DNA of 49,283 nucleotides, taken from the NCBI GenBank assembly GCA_022780515.1, contig JALEUV010000024.1:80793-130075 (forward strand). The letters are read 5' to 3'. Below are positions 19,665 to 29,553 of the stretch, in pieces. The notes under the pieces were generated by a model, which had not been told where the DNA came from, made no database searches, and saw only the letters and a program-made list of their open reading frames with translations. Numbering within the stretch: position 1 is the first letter of the stretch; each line of letters opens with the position of its first letter. Position numbers and translations under genes: made by a program. Source of the DNA: Anaerococcus sp. GTDB lineage: Bacteria > Bacillota > Clostridia > Tissierellales > Peptoniphilaceae.

Positions 19665-21721
19665 TAATAGCCAGGTACTCAGGTTTTTGTGGGGGAGTGA
19701 GAAGAAGTGTCAACCTCGCCGATGAAGCAATAAAAAATAATAATGAGGCCTATTGCGTTGGTCCTTTGGTTCATAATCCTCAACTAGTAGAAAATTTTGA
19801 AGAGAAAGGACTCAAAGTAATTGATAAAGATGAGGCCCTTCTATTAAAAAACTCCACGATTTTAATAAGGGCCCATGGAGAAAGCGCAGAATTTAAAGGA
19901 AAACTCCAAGAAAACAACAATACAGTAGTAGATGCGACTTGTCCCCATCTGATGAATATTTATGATAAGATTATTCAGAAAGAAAATGAGGGCTACCAGG
20001 TAATAATTGTTGGAGATAAAACGCATCCTGAAATTATTGCTATGGACTCTTACTTAAAAAATGGTATAGTTATATCAGATGAGACTGAAGCAAAAAATGT
20101 AAAAGGATATGTCAAACTTTATGTGGTAAGCCAAACCACAAATAGGTTTGATTATTTTTATGATATTGCTAACAAGTTAAAAGAAAATAATGATAGTGTA
20201 GTAATAGAAAACACAATATGCAAGGCAACTGAAAATAGGCAACAGGCAGCCAAATCCTTAAGTGAGGAAGTTGATTGTATGATTGTAGTTGGTGGTTTTA
20301 ATAGTTCTAATACGAATAAGCTATATCAAGTAGCTAAAATGAATTGTAATAATGTTTTTAGGATTGAAACTGTTAATGAACTACCTTTGCAAAAGCTCTC
20401 TAAATTTAAAAAAGTAGGAATAATCGCAGGTGCCTCTACACCTGATGAGATTATCGAGGAGGTAGTAAGTAGTATGGATGAATTCACAAATGAAGAATTT
20501 ATGTCAAGTCTAGAGGATAGTTTGAAGAAGGTATACCCTAAGGAAATAGTAAAGGGTACTGTAATTGATGTTAAGGAAGATGAGGTATTCGTTGACATCC
20601 AATTCCGTGCTGATGGTATCATCAAACTAGATGAAATGACAGAAGAAGAAAGAGAAAATCCAAAAAACAGCTTTAATGTAGGCGATGAAATTGATGTATA
20701 TGTTATCAAACTAGATGATGGTGAGGGTAATGTATCTCTATCAACAAGAAGAGTCAAAGGAATGAAAGTTTGGCAAGAATTAGCTGAAAAAGCTGATAAT
20801 GAGGAATTAGTTCACGGTGAAGTTGTAGGTGCTAACAAGGGTGGACTAACTGTTAATGTGAATGGAATTAATGGTTTTATTCCAGCAAGCCAAATCGCAA
20901 CATATTTCGTAAGGAACTTCAAGAAATTTGTCGGAGAAGTTTGGGATCTTAAGATTATATCTATCGATGAAAGAAAAAATAGACTAGTTCTTTCTAGAAG
21001 AAAAGTAGTTGAAGAAGAAACTGATGCTAAATGGGAAGACCTAGAAGAAGGCCAAGTAGTTACTGGTAAGGTTGCTAGACTAACTGACTTTGGAGCTTTT
21101 GTTGAAGTTAATGGTCTTGACGGTTTACTTCACGTGTCAGATATAGCATGGTCTAGAGTTGAACACCCATCTGATGTCCTAAATGTAGGAGATGAAATCG
21201 AAGTTAAGATTCTAAGACTTAACAAAGAAAAGAATAGAATATCTCTTGGACGTAAACAACTTCTAGAAAAACCATTTGAAGCTTTCGTAAATCAACACGA
21301 AGTTGGTAGTGTTGTGACAGGAAAAGTTGTTAACCTACTAGACTTCGGTGCTTTTGTAGAAGTCGCTGATGGAGTAGAAGGACTTGTTCATGTATCAGAA
21401 ATTTCTTGGGATCATGTAGAAAAACCATCTGACGAACTAAACATTGGTGATGAAATCGAAGTTAAAATCATAAGCATCGACCGAGAAGAAGAAAGAGTTG
21501 GATTGAGCATTAAGGCTCTAAAGGAAGCTCCAGAAAGACCTGAGAGAAGACCTAGAAGAACTCAAAGAAATCAAGAAAGGCCAAGAAGAAGAGTTGAAAG
21601 AGAAGAATCTTACAACCTAGGTGATGATGATTTAAATAATAACCTTGGAAATCTCTTAGAACAAGCTCTATCTGACAAGGGACTTCTAGATAGCAACGAA
21701 TCTTCTTCTGAAGAAGAATAA
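19655..21721 (+). CDS. ispH: IspH-RpsA fusion: HMB-PP reductase domain followed by S1 RNA-binding domains
   Basis: SGFCGGVRRSV, VDATCPHLMN, TTNRFDYF (IspH), then several S1 repeats (GKVVNLLDFGAFVEV..GLVHVSEISW) in one frame. Confidence 0.93.
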   Translation: MEIIIARYSGFCGGVRRSVNLADEAIKNNNEAYCVGPLVHNPQLVENFEEKGLKVIDKDEALLLKNSTILIRAHGESAEFKGKLQENNNTVVDATCPHLMNIYDKIIQKENEGYQVIIVGDKTHPEIIAMDSYLKNGIVISDETEAKNVKGYVKLYVVSQTTNRFDYFYDIANKLKENNDSVVIENTICKATENRQQAAKSLSEEVDCMIVVGGFNSSNTNKLYQVAKMNCNNVFRIETVNELPLQKLSKFKKVGIIAGASTPDEIIEEVVSSMDEFTNEEFMSSLEDSLKKVYPKEIVKGTVIDVKEDEVFVDIQFRADGIIKLDEMTEEERENPKNSFNVGDEIDVYVIKLDDGEGNVSLSTRRVKGMKVWQELAEKADNEELVHGEVVGANKGGLTVNVNGINGFIPASQIATYFVRNFKKFVGEVWDLKIISIDERKNRLVLSRRKVVEEETDAKWEDLEEGQVVTGKVARLTDFGAFVEVNGLDGLLHVSDIAWSRVEHPSDVLNVGDEIEVKILRLNKEKNRISLGRKQLLEKPFEAFVNQHEVGSVVTGKVVNLLDFGAFVEVADGVEGLVHVSEISWDHVEKPSDELNIGDEIEVKIISIDREEERVGLSIKALKEAPERPERRPRRTQRNQERPRRRVEREESYNLGDDDLNNNLGNLLEQALSDKGLLDSNESSSEEE

Positions 21722-21738
21722 GTCAAAATATAATAAGT

Positions 21739-21772
21739 AAAGGGATGGATTTAATATTCATCTCTTTTTTTA
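21739..21772 (+). terminator. Putative intrinsic terminator after ispH-rpsA
   Basis: AAAGGGATG...CATCTCTTT stem followed by T-tract. Confidence 0.7.
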
Positions 21773-21785
21773 TGATAGGAGAATT

Positions 21786-23138
21786 ATGGAAACACTAAAA
21801 GAAAAGTATAAAGATTATTTCAAAGGTAAAAAATATAATATAACGACATTTGGCTGCCAAATGAATGAACATGACAGCGAAAGAATTTCTTATATTTTAG
21901 AAGATTTGGGCTATGAAAAAACTGATGATAGGAAGGCAGCAGACTTTATTTTATTTAATACTTGCTTGGTAAGGGAAAATGCCGAACTAAAACTATATGG
22001 CCAAGTATCATCTCTCAAAAAACTAAAGGCCGAAAACCCTGATAAAATAATCAGTGTATCTGGTTGTATGATGCAAACTTCTACTGCCAGGGAAGTAATT
22101 GTAAGTAAGCATGATGAGGTTGACCTGGTATTTGGTACAAAAAACATCAACTCCTTACCAGACCTAATATATAGGTACCTTGAAACAGGGGAGCGAGTAG
22201 TAGATATTTCAACAGATGATGTCAAGGATGACTTTGTTGAATATAATAACAAAAATGACTTCCAAGCCTATGTCAATATAATGAGGGGCTGTGATAACTT
22301 CTGCTCCTATTGTATAGTCCCACAATCAAGAGGCAGGGAAGAATCAAGAAGACCATCGGCTATACTTGCAGAATGTGAGCATTTGGTAGACCAAGGTTTT
22401 AAGGAGATAACCCTCCTTGGACAAAATGTAAATAGCTATGGGAACAAGGCTGACTTTGATATGACCTTCCCTGAACTACTCGATAGGATAAGTAAAATAG
22501 AAGGACTAAAAAGACTTAGATTTACAACAAGCCACCCCAAAGACCTATCAGATGAGCTAATAGAAGTTATCAAAAATAATGACAATATTTGCAAGTTCTT
22601 CCATTTACCTATGCAGTCAGGTTCATCTAAGGTCTTAAAGGATATGAATAGGAAGTACGACCAAGAAAAATACCTAGAAAGGGCCAAGAAATTAAAGAGT
22701 GAGATACCAGAACTTGCACTTTCTACTGATATAATTGTGGGCTATCCTACTGAGACAGAAGAAGACTTTGAAGAAACCCTCAAGGTTTGTAGGGAAGTAG
22801 GCTTTGACCAAGCCTTTACCTTTAAGTATAGTCCTAGACCAAAGACCAGGGCAGCTAAACTTGAGCCGATAGATGATGAGATAGTCCAAGATAGGTTTGA
22901 TAGACTCCTTGATACCCTTTATCCAACCTTCAATGAAAAAAATAAGGAATATATAGGTAAAACCGTAGAGGTCTTATTGGAGTCGGAAAGTAAAAATAAT
23001 GATAAGGTCCTAACAGGTAGGACTGATACCTTTAAGCTAGTCCATGTCAAGGCAGATAAGTCCTTAATAGGATCTTTTGTTAAGGTTAAGATAACTGATA
23101 ATACATCATTTACTATTACGGGAGAACTAGTAGAATAA
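21786..23138 (+). CDS. miaB: tRNA-2-methylthio-N6-dimethylallyladenosine synthase MiaB
   Basis: TFGCQMNEHDSE, radical SAM RGCDNFCSYCIVP, C-terminal TRAM. Confidence 0.95.
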   Translation: METLKEKYKDYFKGKKYNITTFGCQMNEHDSERISYILEDLGYEKTDDRKAADFILFNTCLVRENAELKLYGQVSSLKKLKAENPDKIISVSGCMMQTSTAREVIVSKHDEVDLVFGTKNINSLPDLIYRYLETGERVVDISTDDVKDDFVEYNNKNDFQAYVNIMRGCDNFCSYCIVPQSRGREESRRPSAILAECEHLVDQGFKEITLLGQNVNSYGNKADFDMTFPELLDRISKIEGLKRLRFTTSHPKDLSDELIEVIKNNDNICKFFHLPMQSGSSKVLKDMNRKYDQEKYLERAKKLKSEIPELALSTDIIVGYPTETEEDFEETLKVCREVGFDQAFTFKYSPRPKTRAAKLEPIDDEIVQDRFDRLLDTLYPTFNEKNKEYIGKTVEVLLESESKNNDKVLTGRTDTFKLVHVKADKSLIGSFVKVKITDNTSFTITGELVE

Positions 23139-23277
23139 ACCTGCCTTTAATGGTGGGTGTTTATGAAAAAGTTTTCTGTAAAGGTCTATATATCAATGGT
23201 TTATATAGAATATTTTTTATTCTTTTATTTAGCCTTACTAAGTGTTAAAATTGAAAAGTATCAAGAAAGGACTTATT

Positions 23278-24258
23278 ATGAAAGATGTAAGTGTGAAAGC
23301 AAAAGCGAAGATGGGAAAGCTCCCCACAAGGGATCTATACGATAAGTTGATTTCCGATACGTCATTAGAAAATAAAAAAGAATTATTAAACCATAAGTAT
23401 CCTTTTTTGAAAAATGTAAACACCAAGAAGGAGATGGAAGCAGGATTTTTTAATAATTTCTATACAGAGCTTAGAAGTATAGACTTTTTTCTAGGAGGTA
23501 TTGAAAGTCAATTTTTCAAAAATTATTTTTCGATATATGAGATCTACCTAATTCAAAAAGTTATCCAATCTATAGTTCATCATAGGCTGGAAAAAAATAT
23601 CCTGAATTTGCTCCATGATCCTTTTTCTAAAAACCTCCATATAAAAATAGGTATGGACCTTAAGGATTTTATAGAAGGTCTTAGGACTAGTCGTTATTAT
23701 AGGACCCTGCTTCCCTTTGTTAACGAAAATATGGACGAAGATGCCCTAATCTTTTTATCATCTAATGCCTTAATGAAATTTTATTATAGGGATTTATTGA
23801 AGCTTTCTAAGGAATTTAAGGGGAAGGAAAAGTCTTGGATAAAAGAGCTCTTGGGAGAGCAGATTAACCTAGCTAATTTTGAGATGGTTTTCAGGCTCAA
23901 AAAATTCTTTAAGTTAAATAATAATGAAATATTTAATTATTTAATTGAAGGAGGCAGGGGCTACAATGCCGAGAGACTAAAGCAATTAGCCAATATGCCC
24001 CTTGATGACTTCTTGGATAGGCTCAATCAAAGTAAGTACAAGGGAATATTTGATAGGGCAGAATTTTCTCATATAAAGATTAAGGAAAGAATGGCAAAAC
24101 TTTATATGTCTGAAATAAGAAAGCAAAGATCTGACATTCTTTATGTAATTTCTGTTATGAGTTTAATCCGAATTCATTATGAGAGCTTGGTAGGTATTCT
24201 AGAAATAGATGAGACCTTGGCAATGTCGGACAGGTATGATTTAGTAATAGGAAGGTAA
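23278..24258 (+). CDS. ntpC: V-type ATP synthase subunit C (AC39/d-like)
   Basis: AC39-like helical protein at head of V-ATPase cluster; start set at 23278 after AAGGA. Confidence 0.8.
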   Translation: MKDVSVKAKAKMGKLPTRDLYDKLISDTSLENKKELLNHKYPFLKNVNTKKEMEAGFFNNFYTELRSIDFFLGGIESQFFKNYFSIYEIYLIQKVIQSIVHHRLEKNILNLLHDPFSKNLHIKIGMDLKDFIEGLRTSRYYRTLLPFVNENMDEDALIFLSSNALMKFYYRDLLKLSKEFKGKEKSWIKELLGEQINLANFEMVFRLKKFFKLNNNEIFNYLIEGGRGYNAERLKQLANMPLDDFLDRLNQSKYKGIFDRAEFSHIKIKERMAKLYMSEIRKQRSDILYVISVMSLIRIHYESLVGILEIDETLAMSDRYDLVIGR

Positions 24259-24260
24259 GT

Positions 24261-25142
24261 ATGGCTGTAGAAAAAATGTACCTAGTTAATATAGCATCTC
24301 ACCTAGAAAATCTAGATGATTTTTTGGAAGATGTAATTAAGATAGGCGATATAGAGGTTGTTGATGCCTTTAATCAATTAGCATCAAGATCCTTTCAAAT
24401 AAGGGCAACTAGGGAGAATGTAGAACTTACAGAAGATGTTTCAACAATTTCATCTTTTGATAAGGACAACAAAAAAGCAAGTGAAAACCTAAGGGTCATC
24501 AGTGATCTTTTTAAGGTTTCTGATGATAATGTAAGGGATAAGTATATCTCTAAGGAAAATGTCCAAAAGATTTACTCAATCCTAGAACCCCTAATTGAGA
24601 AAAAAGAAGAGCTTATTAAAGAGCGTGAGAAGCTAATGGCCTACAAGGAAAACTTGGAGAGCCTAGATAGCTTTGGAATTGATATAAAAAAACTTAATAA
24701 TCTTAACTACTTCGATTACCGATTTGGTGACGTAAGCAAAGATGGAAGATTCATACTAAAAAATAATTATGAAAATCTACCATCTTTAATTTTGCACCTA
24801 GATAAATCTTTGGATGACCTATCTCTTGGCTATTTAAATCAAATCATAGCCCTAGATGAGGAAACTACAGATCTTAGGGATGCTACAGATAAGATTATAG
24901 AAAGTGAGAAAGAAAACACCCTAAGGGTTCTAAATGACTATAATAGAGAATATCAAATAGAAGCCAAGAAAAAAAGTGAAGAGATTTATATCTCTATTCT
25001 AAATGAAGCTGAACAAAAGGGAGAGGAAATTTATAAAATCTACAATGAAAAGAAGAAAGACCTTGACAATAAGTACAAGGAATTTAGGGATATCATAGTA
25101 GATGAAATTTTCGATTTAATAGTTAAAGGAGGGGATATATAA
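24261..25142 (+). CDS. V-type ATP synthase subunit I N-terminal part fused to G/H-like coiled coil
   Basis: MAVEKMYLVNIASHLENLDDFLEDVI matches subunit I N-terminus; residues ~183-293 are a charged coiled coil (AKKKSEEIYISILNEAEQKGEEIYKIYNEKKK...VDEIFDLIVKGG) resembling peripheral-stalk G/H. Confidence 0.75.
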   Translation: MAVEKMYLVNIASHLENLDDFLEDVIKIGDIEVVDAFNQLASRSFQIRATRENVELTEDVSTISSFDKDNKKASENLRVISDLFKVSDDNVRDKYISKENVQKIYSILEPLIEKKEELIKEREKLMAYKENLESLDSFGIDIKKLNNLNYFDYRFGDVSKDGRFILKNNYENLPSLILHLDKSLDDLSLGYLNQIIALDEETTDLRDATDKIIESEKENTLRVLNDYNREYQIEAKKKSEEIYISILNEAEQKGEEIYKIYNEKKKDLDNKYKEFRDIIVDEIFDLIVKGGDI

Positions 25143-26513
25143 TTGGCAGATAAGGTTATAAATAGCGATAGCAAAGAAAATTATTTGTTAGTTTATCCTA
25201 ATAAGGTTAAAGAAGATATTAATAGAGCTATAAATACCATGGGTTTTATAGACAAGGAAACTCCTGAAACCTATGATCTTGAAACAGTAAATAAAAAATT
25301 AGAAGAAACTAATAAAGAGATAGAAGAACTAGAAGAAGAAATTGAGCGATTTAAGAAAGAAAATCTAGACTTGATGGAAGAAATTCCCTACACCATTGAT
25401 TATTATGAAAAAAGCTCAGCCCTCAAGGAAAAGATGGCCAAGGGAGACAAGTACTTTTACCTATCCGGCTGGGTTCCAGAATCTAGGGTAGATGATTTTG
25501 AAAAGCTCGAAGAAAAATATGACCATACCAAGGTAAATGTAGACGACAAGGTTGTTAATAAAAAGCCTCCTACCAAACTTAGGAACAATAAAATATTTAG
25601 GCCCTTTGAGTTTTTGGTAAATATGTACGGCTCACCAAATTATAACGAGATCGATCCTACTCCATTTTTTGCAATAACCTATATGCTCTTGTATGGAATG
25701 ATGTTTGGAGACTTGGGCCAAGGGCTAGTTTTTGTTGGACTAAGCTTTTTCGTTGACAAAATCAACAAGGTATTTGGTCAATTACTTAGAAGGATAGGAA
25801 TTTCTGCTTCGATTTTTGGTCTAATGTATGGATCATTTTTCGGTATAGAGACTCTTATACCTACCCTACTTATTAAGCCATTTGACAATATTATGACTGT
25901 CCTAGTTGCATCAGTTGCCTTTGGTTTAATTCTTATGATTATATCCTATATTTTGGGAATTTATAACAAGGTAGTCAAACAGGAAAATATTGAAGAGGGG
26001 ATTTTTGGGAAGGAAGGTCTGGCAGGCCTTATGATGATGATCTCATTTATCCTTATTATCTTAAATATAGTAGGGGTAAATCCTCTGCCAATGGGGTTAG
26101 GACTAGGACTTTTGATATTATCAATTGTCATGATTATCTTTAAACAACCTATAGCAAGAAAGCTCACCAAAACTCAACCCCTTTATGATGCTCCAAAGGG
26201 AGACTACTATGTAGAATCATCCTTTTCTATTGTAGAAGCCTTACTTTCTGTATTTTCAAACCTAGTTTCTTTTACTAGGGTAGGGGCCTTTGCAATAAAC
26301 CACGTGGGACTTTATATGGCCTTTGAGGTTATGGCAAATCTTGCCGGTGGTGGTCTAGTCAGTACTATTATTTTAATCTTGGGAAATATTCTTATAATAG
26401 GACTTGAAGGAATGATAGTATTTATCCAAGGCTTAAGACTAGAATTTTATGAAATGTTTAGCAAATATTATGAAGGAAATGGTCGTAAATTTAGACCAAT
26501 CAAGGAAAATTAA
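25143..26513 (+). CDS. ntpI: V-type ATP synthase subunit I, remainder of cytoplasmic domain plus membrane domain
   Basis: TTG start preceded by AAAGGAGG; FFLSGWVPE-like FYLSGWVPESRVDDFEK, DPTPFFAITYMLLYGMMFGDLGQG, SFTRVGAFAINHVGL; same reading frame as preceding ORF. Confidence 0.88.
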   Translation: MADKVINSDSKENYLLVYPNKVKEDINRAINTMGFIDKETPETYDLETVNKKLEETNKEIEELEEEIERFKKENLDLMEEIPYTIDYYEKSSALKEKMAKGDKYFYLSGWVPESRVDDFEKLEEKYDHTKVNVDDKVVNKKPPTKLRNNKIFRPFEFLVNMYGSPNYNEIDPTPFFAITYMLLYGMMFGDLGQGLVFVGLSFFVDKINKVFGQLLRRIGISASIFGLMYGSFFGIETLIPTLLIKPFDNIMTVLVASVAFGLILMIISYILGIYNKVVKQENIEEGIFGKEGLAGLMMMISFILIILNIVGVNPLPMGLGLGLLILSIVMIIFKQPIARKLTKTQPLYDAPKGDYYVESSFSIVEALLSVFSNLVSFTRVGAFAINHVGLYMAFEVMANLAGGGLVSTIILILGNILIIGLEGMIVFIQGLRLEFYEMFSKYYEGNGRKFRPIKEN

Positions 26514-26522
26514 GGAGTTTGT

Positions 26523-26957
26523 ATGATTGTAAAAATAGCATTATTAGCACTAGCTGTTGTCATTATGACAATTTATTCAGGTTTATACTTATTAAAGAAC
26601 AATGATGATCCATCCAAGGCAAAAATTAAAAAAGCCTTGAAGTTAAATTTATTCACCTTTGTACCAATTATGGTAATGGTGGTAGTTTTACTCTTCCCTA
26701 CAGTAAGCTCTAGGGCAGCAGAAGTAGAAGCAGCTGCAGCAGCATCAAGTGATGGTCTCAAATATATAGGAGCTGCCCTTTCAACTGGTCTTGCTACAAT
26801 AGGTACTGGTTATGCCGTAGGTACTGTAGGTTCAGCAGCCCTTGGAGCAATTAGTGAAGACCAATCTATACTTGGTAGAACAATAATCTTCGTAGGTCTT
26901 GCTGAAGGTATAGCTATCTTTGGTGTAATCATCTCTATACTTATTCTTTACGCATAA
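26523..26957 (+). CDS. ntpK: V-type ATP synthase subunit K (proteolipid)
   Basis: YIGAALSTGLATIGTGYAVGTVGSAALGAISEDQSILGRTIIFVGLAEGIAIFG. Confidence 0.93.
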   Translation: MIVKIALLALAVVIMTIYSGLYLLKNNDDPSKAKIKKALKLNLFTFVPIMVMVVVLLFPTVSSRAAEVEAAAAASSDGLKYIGAALSTGLATIGTGYAVGTVGSAALGAISEDQSILGRTIIFVGLAEGIAIFGVIISILILYA

Positions 26958-26958
26958 A

Positions 26959-27198
26959 ATGAGGGCAAAGTTAATAAGCACAGATCCTAGTTTGAACTTG
27001 ATGTTTAGGCTAGGAGCCATAGAGACAGAGCCAGTAGGCGATAGAGATTCTATACTTAAAGCCTTCAAGGACTCTATAGAGGATGAGGGAATAGCTCTCT
27101 TGATCCTCACGAAAAAAGTGTATGAGGCAATAGGAGATGATGTGGACTACGTAAGGAGTCAGTCTACTAAACCTCTTATTGTTGTAATTGATGGCTGA
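26959..27198 (+). CDS. ntpG: V-type ATP synthase subunit F (short form)
   Basis: 79 aa; position between K and E; AIETEPVGDRDSILKAF..ALLILTKKVYEAI..KPLIVVIDG. Confidence 0.75.
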   Translation: MRAKLISTDPSLNLMFRLGAIETEPVGDRDSILKAFKDSIEDEGIALLILTKKVYEAIGDDVDYVRSQSTKPLIVVIDG

Positions 27199-27209
27199 TT
27201 GGAGGAGAA

Positions 27210-27815
27210 ATGCTCGATATTGAAGCTAAATTATCATCCTTTAGAAAAATGGTTTGGGGTGAAGAAAAAGAACAAAGCGAGGAAGAATTATACAAGTCTA
27301 CAGAAATTAATTCCAAGATTGTTAAAGATAAAAAGCTTGAACTAGATCAGAAGCTAAAGGAAAGAATCAGGGATAGGGAGGCCTTTGCAAAATCAAAGAA
27401 AAACGAGAGGCTTTCAAAAAAAGAAGCAGATGCCAAAAATAATATTTACGTCCATAGGCAATTTTTGGTAGAAGACTTGTACAAGAGGATTATGGAGAAC
27501 TTAAGAGCTTATACAGCAAGTGATGCCTATAAAACAAATCTTAACTCTAATATAAAAAACTCTATCAAAAGTCTAAATTTAAATGAAGAAGACCTCATTA
27601 TAGGGGTTGTGGGAAAAGACTTAGATGAGGTTGATTTTACTAACAAAGAAGCCATTCCTAACGAATATATAGGTGGCTATATCATTTCAAATAAAGATAG
27701 AGAATTTAGATATAATTTTACTTATTTAAATAAATTGAACGAGAAAAAATATGAAATTGGTAAGAGGTTGAACGAACTTCTTGAAAGTGAGAGTTTTAAT
27801 GAATCCAAAAATTAA
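27210..27815 (+). CDS. ntpE: V-type ATP synthase subunit E
   Basis: Coiled-coil N-terminus plus globular C-terminus; position upstream of subunit A. Confidence 0.75.
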   Translation: MLDIEAKLSSFRKMVWGEEKEQSEEELYKSTEINSKIVKDKKLELDQKLKERIRDREAFAKSKKNERLSKKEADAKNNIYVHRQFLVEDLYKRIMENLRAYTASDAYKTNLNSNIKNSIKSLNLNEEDLIIGVVGKDLDEVDFTNKEAIPNEYIGGYIISNKDREFRYNFTYLNKLNEKKYEIGKRLNELLESESFNESKN

Positions 27816-29553
27816 AACAATTAATGGACCTGTAGTAATAGCTGATAATGCTGATGCTCTAAGCATAAGGGAGATGGTAAGTGTAGGAGGGGCAAAACTT
27901 ATTGGGGAAGTAATTTCTCTAGAGGGCGACCTTGCTACTATCCAAGTCTACGAAGATACTTCAGGTCTTAAGGTAAATGAGGAAATAATTCCAACAGGTA
28001 GGCCACTTTCTGTAAGACTTGGCCCTGGTATGATTGGAAATATGTTTGATGGTATCCAAAGACCACTAAAATCTATAATGGATAAAAATGGAGCCTTTAT
28101 TCCAGCTGGAATTGGATTTGAAAATATAGATACAGAAAAGCTATGGGATGTTAAATTAAAGGTAAAAGTTGGAAATATAATCTCCCTAGGCGATATATAT
28201 GCTACAATCGATGAGAGCCAAACTATAGAGCATAGGCTCCTATCAGATGTTAAGGGGACCATTGTAGAAGTAGCTAAGGATGGCAAATACAAGTTAGAAG
28301 ATACCATAGTCAAGGTAAAAGATGATAAGGGCAATATAAAAGATCTCAAGCTCTACCAATACTGGCCAGTAAGGAAGGCCCGTCCAGTAAGGTCCAATAT
28401 GCCTATCAAGAAACTCTTGCAAACTGGTCAAAGGGTCCTAGACATATTTTTCCCTATAGCCAAGGGCGGTACTGTGGCTATACCTGGAGGTTTTGGTACA
28501 GGAAAAACCATGCTCCAACACCAACTAGCCCAATATAGTGATGTAGATATCATTATCTATATAGGCTGTGGTGAGCGTGGTAATGAGATGACCCAAGTCC
28601 TTGAGGAGTTCCCTGACCTAATCGACCCTAATACAGGCAAGGGACTTATGGAGAGGACTATCCTTATAGCAAATACATCTAATATGCCTGTTGCTGCAAG
28701 GGAAGCTTCTATCTATACTGGAATTACCATAGCAGAATATTTTAGGGATATGGGCTATGATGTGGCCTTGATGGCAGATTCTTCATCAAGATGGGCAGAG
28801 GCCCTCAGAGAAATATCTGGTAGACTTGAAGAAATCCCTGCTGAAGAAGGCTATCCAGCTTATCTAGGATCAAGATTATCCCAATTCTATGAAAGGGCAG
28901 GCTACGTTACAAACCTAAATGGCAGCGAAGGATCAGTTACCCTAATAGGGGCAGTAAGTCCGTCAGGAGGTGACTTCTCAGAGCCAGTTACAGAAAACAC
29001 TAGAAGGTGTGTCAATGTATTCTTGGGTCTTGATAGGAAACTTGCCTATTCTAGGCACTATCCAGCCATAAATTGGCTTACATCTTACTCTAAGTATATA
29101 GATCAAATTGGGGACTTTTACCAAGAAAGAATCGGCAAGAATATCGTAGGTCTTCGTAATGAACTTATGGATATTTTGCTTAAGGAAGATGAAGTTAGAT
29201 CAATTATGATGCTAGTTGGAGAAGATGCCCTATCTGATAAGCAAAAAAATATCCTAGATGTAGCTACCCTAGTAAGGGTTGGCTTTCTCCAACAGAACGC
29301 CTACAATGACATAGACAAGTATGTCCCTCTAGAAAAGCAAGTAAAGATGCTAGAGAGCATCTATAATTATTACAAAAAATCAGAGTCAGCTTTGGATAGG
29401 GGACTAAGTTATGATAGGATTTATGACCCTAAGCTTATAAATGATCTAACCCAAATGAAATATAATATCAAAAATGATGAGTTAAATAACTTTATAGACT
29501 TAGATTCTAAAGTTAATAACCATTTTGAAAGATTTAATGAGGCGAATAGATGA
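27799..29553 (+). CDS. ntpA: V-type ATP synthase subunit A (catalytic)
   Basis: [70 protein letters not shown]; start set at 27799. Confidence 0.96.
   Translation: MNPKIKTINGPVVIADNADALSIREMVSVGGAKLIGEVISLEGDLATIQVYEDTSGLKVNEEIIPTGRPLSVRLGPGMIGNMFDGIQRPLKSIMDKNGAFIPAGIGFENIDTEKLWDVKLKVKVGNIISLGDIYATIDESQTIEHRLLSDVKGTIVEVAKDGKYKLEDTIVKVKDDKGNIKDLKLYQYWPVRKARPVRSNMPIKKLLQTGQRVLDIFFPIAKGGTVAIPGGFGTGKTMLQHQLAQYSDVDIIIYIGCGERGNEMTQVLEEFPDLIDPNTGKGLMERTILIANTSNMPVAAREASIYTGITIAEYFRDMGYDVALMADSSSRWAEALREISGRLEEIPAEEGYPAYLGSRLSQFYERAGYVTNLNGSEGSVTLIGAVSPSGGDFSEPVTENTRRCVNVFLGLDRKLAYSRHYPAINWLTSYSKYIDQIGDFYQERIGKNIVGLRNELMDILLKEDEVRSIMMLVGEDALSDKQKNILDVATLVRVGFLQQNAYNDIDKYVPLEKQVKMLESIYNYYKKSESALDRGLSYDRIYDPKLINDLTQMKYNIKNDELNNFIDLDSKVNNHFERFNEANR

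Noticed and set aside
20326-20757. 143-aa antisense ORF within ispH-rpsA
   Set aside because: Complement of a strongly supported coding frame; no independent evidence.
23157-23345. 62-aa small ORF with TM-like stretch upstream of V-ATPase subunit C
   Set aside because: No good SD and it overlaps the well-supported start of subunit C at 23278; possible leader peptide but unsupported.
26523-26957. N-terminal two-TM extension of V-ATPase subunit K considered unusual
   Set aside because: Extended single-hairpin K subunits of ~140-160 aa are, to my knowledge, common in Clostridia.
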